A DNA stretch of 64,000 nt, taken from the NCBI GenBank assembly GCA_963807065.1, contig CAWDZQ010000003.1, positions 868,001 to 932,000 on the forward strand, given 5' to 3'. Of this stretch, positions 19,846 to 28,592 are shown one piece after another. Under the pieces are notes generated by a model. It was not told the origin of the DNA. It did no database searches and saw nothing but the letters and a program-made list of their open reading frames with translations. How positions within the stretch are numbered: position 1 is the stretch's first letter; each line of letters begins with the position of its first letter. Both the position numbers and the translations under genes were made by a program. The DNA is from CAWAND01 sp963807065. Lineage in GTDB: Bacteria > Chloroflexota > Anaerolineae > Anaerolineales > E44-bin32.

Positions 19846-20742
19846 CTAGAGCCCAAAGTTCTTCAAGTAGGCTCGGTTTCTCAGGGCGCTTTCCTTGGGC
19901 GTTCCCATACCTGGCAGGACGTCCTGTTCGACGACAATCCAATCGTCGTACCCGGCCCGCTTCAAAGACTCAATCACACGCTGAAAATCGACTGCGCCTT
20001 GACCCAGCTCACAAAAGACCCCCTGCCGAACGGAGGTAAGGTAGTCCCAGCCCTCTTGGCGCGAGCGGGCTGCGACTTGGCGGCTGCAATCCTTGAAGTG
20101 CACGTGCCAGATGCGGTCGCCGTACCGGTCCACGATATCGGCCGGATCGCCGCCCCCGAAGACCAGGTGCCCGGTGTCGAGGCATAGTCCGATGACATCG
20201 CTTTCAGTATCTCGCAGGAAGGCATGGATTTCATCAGCCGTTTCCACGAATCCCGCGCAGTGGTGATGGAAAGCCGTACGGAGCCCGGCCTTGGCGCGAA
20301 TCTCCTTTGCGGTTTCCATGGCTGCCTGAGCAAGCTGTCGCCTACCCTCTTTCGGCAGTCCCTGCGCGGCCCCAATTCTTCCCGCCATCTGCGTTCGGAC
20401 CGGGTCGACACCGTTGTCATCGGATAAGATCAACAGTGGCCCGTCGCCGACGGCGTCGGCCATGAGCCTGGCCGTTGCCAGGGCGCGCTCCTGCCCGGCC
20501 GGCAGGGCCTCCGGGCGGGATAGCGCAACCGGCACGAATCCGGCCACCAGCGTCAATCCGCGGGCGGACAACTGCTGCCGCAGGGCCGTCGGCTCGGTGG
20601 GAAGAAAGCCCCAATCCCCCAGTTCGGTGCCCACATAGCCGGTAGCGCGAATCTCGTCCAATACGCTCGCACTATCGAGTTGCCCTCCTGCAGATTCGAA
20701 TTCGATGTTTCCCCAAGACACTGGAGCATTGGCGATTCTCAT
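19846..20742 (-). CDS. iolE: 2-keto-myo-inositol dehydratase
   Basis: This 298-residue TIM-barrel metalloenzyme dehydrates 2-keto-myo-inositol to the trihydroxycyclohexane dione. The N-terminus ANAPVSWGNIEFES is characteristic of IolE. Further family segments are HHHCAGFVETADEI (about 160), LCLDTGHLVFGGGDP (about 190), HVHFKDC (about 218) and the C-terminal VVEQDV (about 275), which supply metal ligands. It sits between iolA and iolG on the same strand in the catabolic cluster. Confidence 0.92.
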   Translation of the reverse strand: MRIANAPVSWGNIEFESAGGQLDSASVLDEIRATGYVGTELGDWGFLPTEPTALRQQLSARGLTLVAGFVPVALSRPEALPAGQERALATARLMADAVGDGPLLILSDDNGVDPVRTQMAGRIGAAQGLPKEGRRQLAQAAMETAKEIRAKAGLRTAFHHHCAGFVETADEIHAFLRDTESDVIGLCLDTGHLVFGGGDPADIVDRYGDRIWHVHFKDCSRQVAARSRQEGWDYLTSVRQGVFCELGQGAVDFQRVIESLKRAGYDDWIVVEQDVLPGMGTPKESALRNRAYLKNFGL

Positions 20743-20781
20743 GGCAGTGAATACTCGCCCCTGACTGGTGGCCGCTCTCGA

Positions 20782-22236
20782 TCACGACCAGCGTTCGATG
20801 ACCACCTTCTTTTGGGTAAAGAACTCTACGGCGTCCCGCGACTGCCCGTGAAGGTCCCCGAAGAAGCTGTCCTTCCATCCACTGAAGGGGAAAAACGCCA
20901 TGGGTGCGGCAACCCCCACGTTGATGCCAATGTTTCCTGCCTGGGCCTCATGCCGAAACCTGCGGGCGCTTGAACCGCTGCGGGTGTAAAGGCAAGCCAT
21001 GTTCCCGTAGCGGCCACGGTTCAGCAGGTCGATGGCCTGTTCCACTGTGTCCACATGCAGAAGCCCGAGGACGGGACCGAAGAGTTCGGTCTTCAAGAAT
21101 TGGCTCGCTTCTGGAATATCACTCAGGATGGTGGGTTTGACGAAGTTCCCGGCTTCATAGCCCGAGATGACAGGCTGCCGTCCATCGATCAGGATCCGAG
21201 CGCCCAACCCTTTGTCGGAGTCGACTGCGGCTTCGATACGCGTCTTGCTCTCGGGCGTGATCACCGGACCCATCTCAACGCCCATGTCGAGGCCATAGCC
21301 GACCTGCCGAGCCAGGGCCGCTTCGCCTATCGCCTCGGTGAAGGTCTTGCGGGCATCACCAACCGTTATCGCCAACGAGGCCGCCAGGCAGCGCTGCCCG
21401 GCACAACCGAAGGCGCTTTCAGCGATCGATGGAATGGCCAGGTCCAGGTCGGCGTCGGGAAGGATGATCACGGCGTTCTTGGCTCCCCCCTGGCATTGGG
21501 CGCGCTTGCCCTGTTCGGCAGCCCGACGATAGATGTACTTTGCGACCTGGGTTGAGCCGACAAAGCTGATCGACCGGATGGTGGGATGGTCAAGAATCGC
21601 GTCGACGGTCAGCTTGCTCCCATGCACAAGATTGACCACTCCTTTTGGCAATCCCGTCTGTTCAATCAGGTGGAAGATCTTGTTCATCGTCAGCGGTACG
21701 CGCTCTGACGGTTTGACGATGCAGGTATTGCCGGCTGCCAAGGCATAGGGCAGGAACCAGAAGACGATCATGGCCGGGAAGTTAAACGGACAGATCATGG
21801 CCGACACGCCCAGCGGTTGACGGATCACGAACTCATCGATCCCGACGGCAATCGCCTCGTTGATGGACCCCTGAATGAGACTGGGCATGCCGCAGGCCAC
21901 TTCGATATTTTCTATCCCGCGGCGGAGTTCACCGCGCGACTCGCTGAGGGTCTTGCCGCATTCCATGGTGATCGTGCGCGCCAAGTCCTCGAACTGTTCT
22001 TCAAGCAGATTCTTCAGCTTGAATAGGTACTGGACGCGGTCGACGACGGGGACTCTGCCCCACCGGTCGAAAGCCGATGCGGCGGCCAGGGCCGCCGCAT
22101 CGACGTCACCGGGCGTGGACATGGGAACGCGGGCCAAAGTCTCAGCCGTGGCCGGATTCTTGATGTCCAGGGAATCCGACCCCGAGGACGGCGTCCAAAC
22201 TCCACCGATATAGTTTTCCAACCGATCTGCTTCCAT
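20782..22236 (-). CDS. iolA: CoA-acylating methylmalonate/malonate-semialdehyde dehydrogenase
   Basis: This aldehyde dehydrogenase converts malonate semialdehyde (or methylmalonate semialdehyde) plus CoA to acetyl-CoA (or propionyl-CoA), releasing CO2: the last step of inositol breakdown. It is 484 residues, the normal length. Cofactor-side motifs CPFNFPAM and FVGSTQVAKYIY are visible. The catalytic Cys is in GCAGQRCLAAS (about 285), and C-terminal FFPFSGWKDSFFG is typical of this subfamily. It follows iolD by about 80 bases and precedes iolE. Confidence 0.94.
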   Translation of the reverse strand: MEADRLENYIGGVWTPSSGSDSLDIKNPATAETLARVPMSTPGDVDAAALAAASAFDRWGRVPVVDRVQYLFKLKNLLEEQFEDLARTITMECGKTLSESRGELRRGIENIEVACGMPSLIQGSINEAIAVGIDEFVIRQPLGVSAMICPFNFPAMIVFWFLPYALAAGNTCIVKPSERVPLTMNKIFHLIEQTGLPKGVVNLVHGSKLTVDAILDHPTIRSISFVGSTQVAKYIYRRAAEQGKRAQCQGGAKNAVIILPDADLDLAIPSIAESAFGCAGQRCLAASLAITVGDARKTFTEAIGEAALARQVGYGLDMGVEMGPVITPESKTRIEAAVDSDKGLGARILIDGRQPVISGYEAGNFVKPTILSDIPEASQFLKTELFGPVLGLLHVDTVEQAIDLLNRGRYGNMACLYTRSGSSARRFRHEAQAGNIGINVGVAAPMAFFPFSGWKDSFFGDLHGQSRDAVEFFTQKKVVIERWS

Positions 22237-22316
22237 CGGACCTCACTCAATGAGCGGGGTGACCCATCTTCCCCACCGTATCCAACGCCGGTCGCATTCC
22301 GGAAACTGTCTCGTGC

Positions 22317-24176
22317 TCAGAAGTGCCGTTCATCCTTCCTGGCTGCCTCGTACAACTTGCGGGCCTCAACCACCAGTGGATCTTGACTGACTTCCGCAAC
22401 GGGCACATCCCACCAGGATTCGTAGCCGCCGACCCGCCGATCAAGATCGGCTTCGATCACGATCACCGCCGTGCGATCGGCCTGTTTGGCCTCGGCCAGA
22501 GCTTCTTCAAGGGATGGGATGTCGGTGGCTTGAAGGGCCAGCGCGCCCAGGCTCTTAGCGTTGGCGGCAAAATCGATTGGGAGTAGGCGGCCGTCAAGCT
22601 GACCGGTGGCCGGGTCTCGATACCGATAATGGGTCCCAAAGCCCTGGCTGCCAATCGATTCAGATAGGCCACTGATGCTCGAAAAACCGTGGTTGTCGAT
22701 CACCACGATCGTCAGCTTGAGCGCCTCTTGAATGGAGGTCACGATCTCGCTCGACATCATCAAGTATGAGGCATCCCCCACCATCACGTAGACCTCGCGG
22801 GACGGATCGGCCAGCTTGACGCCAATGCCGCCGGCGATTTCGTAACCCATACAGGAATAGCCGTATTCAAGGTGGTAGCCCTGCGGATCGGTCACCCGCC
22901 ACAGCTTGTGGAGGTCACCGGGGAGACTTCCCGCGGCGCAAACGACCACGTCGTGCGGCCCGGCTGCCGAATTGACAGCGCCGATGATCTCGGACTGACT
23001 GACCGGCGGTCCGTGCCCAAGGTTGAAGAGCCTGTTCGTCTCAGCCTCCCACTCGGCCCGATGGGCTGCAATCTCCTGCCGATAAGCGGCCTCGATCGTC
23101 CAGCCACCCATACCCTGGACCAACGCCTCCAAACCCGCCCGGGCATCGGCTGCCAGGGACAATCCAGCCAGCTTGTGGGAATCGAAGGGACCAATATTGA
23201 GGTTGATGAAGCGCACGTCAGGCGACTGGAATCCCGTCTGAGAGGCGGTCGTGAAATCCGTGTAGCGCGTGCCGATACCGATCACCAGGTCGCACTCACG
23301 CGCCAGCCGATTGGCTCCAGGTGTTCCCGTGACTCCCACCGCGCCGACGGCTTGGGGATGGTCGGATGGCAAGGCTGCTTTGCCGGCCTGGGTCACGCCC
23401 ACAGGAATACCAGTGGCTTCGATCAGGGTAGCCAATGCATCCGTGGCCTGGCTGTAGATCACGCCTCCGCCAGCAATGATCAGCGGCCGCCGGCTTTGGC
23501 GAAGCCATGCTATCGCTTTCTCCAACTGTACCGTCTCCGGACGTGGCCGCGGCACGTGCCACACCCGCCGACGGAAGAATGACTCTGGATAATCCATGGC
23601 TTCAGTTTGGACGTCTTGGGGAAGCGCCAGCGTCACCGTCCCGGTCTCAACAGGGGAGGTCAGGACCCGCAGCGCTTCAGGCAGGGAAGTCAGCAACTGA
23701 TCGGGGCGGCTAATCCGATCCCAGTATTTGGATACCGGCTTGAAACAGTCGTTGACCGAAAGATCTTGGGCGTAGGGCTGTTCGAGCTGCTGCAGCACCG
23801 GCGCCACGTTGCGGCGGGCGAAGAAATCGCCTGGAAGAAGAAGCACAGGCAGCCGGTTAATGGTCGCCCCGGCCGCCGCCGTGATCATGTTGGTGGCCCC
23901 CGGCCCGATAGAGGACGTACACGCCATGGCCCGGAGCCTATTGTTCATTTTGGCAAATCCGGCGGCGGCGTGAACCATCGCCTGCTCATTTCGAGCCTGA
24001 TAGTAGGGAAACTCGGGGTGCTCTTGAAGTGCCTGACCTACGCCGGCCACATTCCCGTGACCAAAGATCCCAAAACAACCGCCGAAGAAGGGCCGCTCTT
24101 CGCCGTCCCTCTCGGTAAACTGGTTGGCGAGGAATCGGATCAACGCTTGGGCCATTGTCATGCGGATTGTGGTCAT
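22317..24176 (-). CDS. iolD: 3D-(3,5/4)-trihydroxycyclohexane-1,2-dione hydrolase (ThDP enzyme)
   Basis: This thiamine-diphosphate enzyme opens the inositol-derived ring. The fold runs from an N-terminal PYR domain (FGIFGHGNVAGVGQAL, about 36-51), through a central domain, to a C-terminal PP domain with the ThDP motif GDASYLM...NHGFSS (about 460-495). The frame extends to 24233, but ATG 24176 has GAGG six bases upstream and begins MTTIRMTMAQALIRFL, as in the family, giving 619 residues. It is flanked by iolC and iolA. Confidence 0.94.
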   Translation of the reverse strand: MTTIRMTMAQALIRFLANQFTERDGEERPFFGGCFGIFGHGNVAGVGQALQEHPEFPYYQARNEQAMVHAAAGFAKMNNRLRAMACTSSIGPGATNMITAAAGATINRLPVLLLPGDFFARRNVAPVLQQLEQPYAQDLSVNDCFKPVSKYWDRISRPDQLLTSLPEALRVLTSPVETGTVTLALPQDVQTEAMDYPESFFRRRVWHVPRPRPETVQLEKAIAWLRQSRRPLIIAGGGVIYSQATDALATLIEATGIPVGVTQAGKAALPSDHPQAVGAVGVTGTPGANRLARECDLVIGIGTRYTDFTTASQTGFQSPDVRFINLNIGPFDSHKLAGLSLAADARAGLEALVQGMGGWTIEAAYRQEIAAHRAEWEAETNRLFNLGHGPPVSQSEIIGAVNSAAGPHDVVVCAAGSLPGDLHKLWRVTDPQGYHLEYGYSCMGYEIAGGIGVKLADPSREVYVMVGDASYLMMSSEIVTSIQEALKLTIVVIDNHGFSSISGLSESIGSQGFGTHYRYRDPATGQLDGRLLPIDFAANAKSLGALALQATDIPSLEEALAEAKQADRTAVIVIEADLDRRVGGYESWWDVPVAEVSQDPLVVEARKLYEAARKDERHF

Positions 24177-24254
24177 TGCCGGCCTCGGCTTGCGGGGTGT
24201 GCGGATCGACGGGTCCGCCAGTCGGGACTCCATTCGCTCAAGATCATCACAAGT

Positions 24255-25247
24255 CTAGAAACCGCCATGAGATTCAACGAAACGCATCGCCTCGGATTCA
24301 TCCGGCATGAAGTTGGCGCACCCATGACGGGTCACCACGATCGCTCCGCTGGCGTTGCCCATGCGGGCTGACTTTTGCCAATCCCAACCCTTGACAAACC
24401 CATAGATTAGACCGCTGGCAAAAGCATCCCCGGCGCCCAATACGTTGTAAACATCCACTGGAAAGCCGGGGACGACCTGGTGGGACCCCTGGCTGTCGTA
24501 GATCGTGGCGCCTTGAGGCCCTTGTTTCATTACCAGAGTCTCCACTCCGTGAGAAAGCAGGCGTTCCACACACCGCTGCGTATCTCCACCCACACGCGCA
24601 TCGCTTGCCTGGCTGTGGCTGACGGTGACGTCTCCCTCAGAGTCAAGAAAGGCAGCCTTGACCTCATCTTCGGTCCCGATGACCACATCAATCTGTGCCA
24701 ACAGGCTGCGAACCGTGATACCGAAAGCCCGAGTGTCATGCCATTGGTCGGGGCGGAAATCCAGATCCAGAAAGACGGTGGCGCCGGACTGCCGGGCCCA
24801 TTCCACGGCAAAGAAGGTCGCCGATCGGCTGGGCTCCCGACTGAGCCCGGTGCCAGAAATCTCAAGCACGTTTGCGTCGTCGACCGGCGCCGCCAGCACG
24901 TCTTCGATGGAAAGACGAATGTCGGCTGCATCGGCTCGGTAGAAGACCAACGGGAACTTGTCGGGCGGCTCGATTCCCAGCACGACGGCGCTGCTGCGCG
25001 CCCCGATCTTGCGCGGGATATAACGGACATCAACGCCTTCTTGCTTCAGAAAGTGAAGGATGAAATCGCCAACCGGGTCATCCCCCACAGCCGTCAGGAG
25101 AGCCGTGCGCAGTCCCAGTCGCTGGCAACCCACGGCTATATTGGTGGGCGAGCCGCCGACATAGGCGGCGAAACTCTTAATGTCGACGAATGGCGAGCCC
25201 ACATCGTTGGAATAGAGGTCCAACGAGGAGCGCCCCATGGCCACCAA
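24255..25247 (-). CDS. iolC: 5-dehydro-2-deoxygluconokinase
   Basis: This PfkB/ribokinase-family kinase phosphorylates 2-deoxy-5-keto-gluconate in the iol pathway. The N-terminal glycine motif is YVGGSPTNIAVG (about 29-40), and the C-terminal catalytic motif is NVLGAGDAFASGL (about 278-290), where GAGD holds the base Asp. The listed start is TTG 25247. The codons before it read KKAYD, which also looks family-like but offers no ATG, GTG or TTG, so the real start or a small frameshift there is unresolved. It lies between iolB and iolD. Confidence 0.92.
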   Translation of the reverse strand: MVAMGRSSLDLYSNDVGSPFVDIKSFAAYVGGSPTNIAVGCQRLGLRTALLTAVGDDPVGDFILHFLKQEGVDVRYIPRKIGARSSAVVLGIEPPDKFPLVFYRADAADIRLSIEDVLAAPVDDANVLEISGTGLSREPSRSATFFAVEWARQSGATVFLDLDFRPDQWHDTRAFGITVRSLLAQIDVVIGTEDEVKAAFLDSEGDVTVSHSQASDARVGGDTQRCVERLLSHGVETLVMKQGPQGATIYDSQGSHQVVPGFPVDVYNVLGAGDAFASGLIYGFVKGWDWQKSARMGNASGAIVVTRHGCANFMPDESEAMRFVESHGGF

Positions 25248-25343
25248 ATCGTATGCCTTCTTGCCTGAGCCTGACGTGGAAGTCCCTCGATTTGGTCAAG
25301 TCTGGGCTTTGGGCCCAGGCGCGGATCATGTTGCCCTCTTACT

Positions 25344-26228
25344 TCAGCCAGCCTGCATGTCGAGTTCGACGATCGGCAGCCGCGGGTCCGGAGCACCCCA
25401 GGATTCCTTGATCCAAGCATAGTCGGGATCGTCAGAATTGGCCAAGGACTGGGCGCTGCCCGCGAGGAAATTCAAATAGTAGGTCGTGTAACCATTTGCA
25501 GATACCACCGGGTGGTAGCCTTCGGGCACCAAGACCAGATGGTCGGTCCGCGCCAAGACGATGTCATCGAGGCTCCGATCGCGCGTGTAGACGCGCTGGA
25601 TCGCATACCCTTCCGGCCGGTCGAACTTGTAGAAGTAGATTTCCTCCAGATCGGCTTCCAGCAGCCTTCCATCAGCCGCCAGGCGGTGTTCGTCATGCTT
25701 GTGGGGTGGGTACGAGCTCCAATTGCCCGACGGGGTGTACACCTCGACCACCACCAGGCGCTCGCAATCGAAACCAGGAGGAAGGATGCTGTTGATCTGG
25801 CGTGTGGCGTTCCCGCCGCCGCGGATTTCAATGCCGACATTTTCGGGGTGGATTAAGGCCGCTGGGTGATCGGTGGACACCGGGGTCCATCCGCAGGCGA
25901 GGTCGACATCGTCCGACTGCGCGTGGAGGGTGAACTTCGTATTGCGGGGAAAGTACATTCCGAAAGGCATGCCGTGAAAGACATCGGAACGGCGGCCGAC
26001 GGCTTCCCACCTGCCATGATTCGACTCAACTGAACAGCGTCCACCAAGGACAACGATCGCCATCTCGTCGCCGCCCGTATCGTGCGTCCAGGTTTCTCCC
26101 GCCCGCATACGGCGAGCGGCAAAGTTCAGGCGTTCCCACTGGGCGAGTGAAGCGCTGACCCGGATGTACTCGGGCTGAGCGGTCAGCGGTTCGATCAGGA
26201 GCGGCGACTTCTTCCCTAGCGCAATCAT
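25344..26228 (-). CDS. iolB: 5-deoxy-glucuronate isomerase
   Basis: This double-cupin isomerase converts 5-deoxyglucuronate to 2-deoxy-5-ketogluconate. Family features are WERLNFAARRM, PSGNWSSYPPHKHDE (metal-binding cupin with two His and a Glu) and LEEIYFYKFDRPEGYAIQRVY. The frame runs to 26354, but the extra 42 residues are Pro/Arg-rich and unlike the family; ATG 26228 (MIALGKKSPLLIEP) gives 294 residues, the usual length. It is the first gene of the minus-strand iol cluster, so the main promoter should lie just upstream of 26228. Confidence 0.93.
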   Translation of the reverse strand: MIALGKKSPLLIEPLTAQPEYIRVSASLAQWERLNFAARRMRAGETWTHDTGGDEMAIVVLGGRCSVESNHGRWEAVGRRSDVFHGMPFGMYFPRNTKFTLHAQSDDVDLACGWTPVSTDHPAALIHPENVGIEIRGGGNATRQINSILPPGFDCERLVVVEVYTPSGNWSSYPPHKHDEHRLAADGRLLEADLEEIYFYKFDRPEGYAIQRVYTRDRSLDDIVLARTDHLVLVPEGYHPVVSANGYTTYYLNFLAGSAQSLANSDDPDYAWIKESWGAPDPRLPIVELDMQAG

Positions 26229-26652
26229 GATCCCTTTGGACGGGGACGGTCTGCGGTGGATTTCTCGTATTCTATTGTCTTGCTCGCGGGGACCCGGATT
26301 GGGTGGAGAACTTCCGCAGTCGATCAATCGGGTCTCCCCCCAGAAACTCGTCATAATCTAGCATCCGAGGAGTTGCATGTCAAGCTGGGTGCCATCTCGG
26401 AGGCTTGACTCCCCCAGATGCACCGTCTTCTCAAGCACTCGGGAGAGGTTGCGTGGACGCCGAATTTTCAAGACAGGTTGCTTGTCGGTGATGGGGATAT
26501 TTTCGCAGCTAGGACCGCCGGGACGCGGCTGTCGTTTGCGCTTTCGCCCAGCCCGAGGGCAGTTCAGCCACCCCAGATGAGAACTTGCCCACGGAGGAAT
26601 GTCGTCGTGGACACAGCGTTCGGCCAGACGGAATGGTGAGGCATTTCTCGCT

Positions 26653-26763
26653 TTAGCGTCCTCCGAGCTTCTCGAAATCATCCAGTACCTCATCCGGGTT
26701 GCCTTTGACCAGATTGTCCAGCATCTCGCTGACGAAGGCGTTCTGCTCGGAATCTGTGCTCAT
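26653..26763 (-). CDS. Possible 36-residue acidic peptide
   Basis: A short frame beginning MSTDSEQNAF and ending FEKLGGR reads as a plausible amphipathic, acidic helix (Asp/Glu/Leu pattern). Its ATG overlaps an upstream in-frame stop as ATGA. The surrounding kilobase is decayed sequence, so this could be the tail of an old gene rather than a functional peptide. No family recognised. Confidence 0.2.
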   Translation of the reverse strand: MSTDSEQNAFVSEMLDNLVKGNPDEVLDDFEKLGGR

Positions 26764-26840
26764 AGCCTGGACGTCAGCTCGATCTTGTCCTTGTCCCAGT
26801 TCCCGTCTTCAACCGGAGCCAGGGTGTGGCCGCCGGATCC

Positions 26841-27392
26841 AATCGCGGCAATGAAATGGTCTGTCAATCGGGGTCCTCCGCCAACGCCTACGCCTTGCTG
26901 CTCATGCCCCTGACGAATGTCCTTGGCAATTCCTTCGTCATTCCGCTCGCCGGATTTGGTCGTTGACTTGTATTGCAGGGCCCGGCGACCGTGGGTTTGA
27001 TTGCCACCTTCATTTGCGATGGGCAGAGTTTCGTCCGACCTGTTGGCCAGCTGGCTAACATGGACAACGGCGTAAAGGGGGCATTGGCCGGAGCCGGGGG
27101 CGCATTCGAAATCCTCGACGCCGAAGCTGAACTGGAAGACAGCCCTAATGCCTTGCCCCACGCTGGCCCTGGCGGCCATGTCCGCTTGAAACCTGTCTCG
27201 TTTGGCTACCTCCCAGACCAACCGGTCATCAAAGACAAGACGCTGGAAGCGCAGCTGGTGGAGATAGTTGCCCAGGTCGGTCCGAAAGGGGCCGTCAAGA
27301 CCACCCTGGTTGACTTGCTCACAGGCTTCCATGACATCGGCACGGGAAAAATCATCATCGATTCGACCAACGGGTTCCACGAATACTCCTGA
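26841..27392 (+). pseudogene. Decayed ABC exporter (MsbA/LmrA-like) fragment
   Basis: One continuous frame shows the end of an exporter membrane domain (ALLLMPLTNVLGN, then LVLQGPATVGLIATF) followed by the start of its ATPase domain (ALAGAGGAFEILDAE, VSFGYLPDQPVIKD). It has an in-frame TGA at 26964-26966 where a Trp codon would be expected. The Walker A region reads VGPKGAVKTT instead of a GxxGxGKTT form. Everything after the Walker A region is missing, as is most of the membrane domain. This is therefore a non-functional remnant. Confidence 0.8.
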
Positions 27393-27581
27393 CACGGCAG
27401 CCGGGCCTGGTGGCTATCAGGTCTTGTCCCTGATGAACCTTGACCATACCATTCACGATCCCGATCCGGCCGGGGTTAAGTCCAATCATGGTGTGACCTC
27501 CCGCACCGAGAATGGGTGACATGTTCAATCGCTTCGGCGGGAAGTCGGGGCTACAATCTGCTCTGATCCGCACCCTCTCGA

Positions 27582-28487
27582 ATGAACCGGAGCTCTGGCA
27601 TGCCCGAACGAGATCTGACGCGTGGCGAAGAAGCTGCCAATGTTCTGATTGTCGTCGGTGAGAGAACCCACGCCGCCCGCCTAAGGCCCGTGCTCGAAGC
27701 CGAACACTACCGGATCGAAACCGTGATGTCCTTGTCGCGTCCGCTGCCGCATCTGAACGCAAGACCGGATATTGCCATTATTTGGTTCCCGTATGCCACC
27801 CCAGAAGCCCTTCCGGAGCTGGAAAGTATCATCCGGTCAATTCAAAGTGTGGGACACGACGAGATCTTGCCTGTCCTGTTGATCGTTGATCAGGACGGAG
27901 CACGCTGGGTGGAACCAAGTTTTCGCCTGGGTATCACCGATATACTGATGCGCCCGATTCATCCCCTCATACTCAAGCAGCGTGTCCGCCAGTTGTTGCG
28001 AGCCTGCCGGACCGAACGAATGCTCAGCCAGCTAAGGCGTCAGGTGGCACACCAAGAGAGACAACGCATGATCAACGCGCTCGACTCAACCCTCCAGATG
28101 TTCCAGGAGGGCACCTTCTTCTCGGGAGTGCCGTCCCGAGATCCGGAAGGGCCGTGCCCGATTTCGATCCACCAGAACCTTGCCTTTGACCCCGAAGAGC
28201 ATTGTTTGGTCCTCAAGACGGGAAACTCGACCGCGGTCAAGAAGACGAAGTTGACGGCTCACCAGACGTCCATCCTGTCGTACATCATCTGCCATCCCTA
28301 TCGCGCCCTGGGAAACCAGGAGATCGCTCGTGAAGCCCTTGGATACGAAAATTTAGATGAGCGGCAGGCCCGGTCCATCATCCGGCCCCATATCTTGCGG
28401 TTGCGGCGCAAGATGGAGGATGATGCCCGGCAGCCTCAGATCCTACGCACGGTTCGGGGCTCAGGCTACATATTTTCCCCAGATTAG
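27582..28487 (+). CDS. Response-regulator-like protein with degenerate receiver and winged-helix output
   Basis: The C-terminal third (about 200-301) is an OmpR/PhoB-type winged-helix DNA-binding domain: LTAHQTSILSYI, the recognition-helix region and RTVRGSGYIFSPD at the end. The N-terminal domain (about 20-140) has the receiver fold pattern but lacks the chemistry. The acidic pair expected after VLIV is VG, the phospho-acceptor position in DIAIIWFP is Trp, and the switch Lys is Arg (MRPI). It is therefore probably phosphorylation-independent. A second start at 27600 has a CCGGAG site. It lies 105 bases upstream of the ammonium channel gene, which it may regulate (inference). Confidence 0.82.
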   Translation: MNRSSGMPERDLTRGEEAANVLIVVGERTHAARLRPVLEAEHYRIETVMSLSRPLPHLNARPDIAIIWFPYATPEALPELESIIRSIQSVGHDEILPVLLIVDQDGARWVEPSFRLGITDILMRPIHPLILKQRVRQLLRACRTERMLSQLRRQVAHQERQRMINALDSTLQMFQEGTFFSGVPSRDPEGPCPISIHQNLAFDPEEHCLVLKTGNSTAVKKTKLTAHQTSILSYIICHPYRALGNQEIAREALGYENLDERQARSIIRPHILRLRRKMEDDARQPQILRTVRGSGYIFSPD

Positions 28488-28592
28488 CTGTTATCTGACT
28501 GCAATCGACCTGCACCGGTATTGAAATCTCCCACGGCTTTGTCGGGGAGTACGATTGGTCTAGCCCTAGCCGACACAACTGGGAGGTGAACC

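Noticed and set aside
26760..27395. 211-codon minus-strand open frame
   Set aside because: It lies opposite the recognisable ABC-exporter remnant and has no family features itself.
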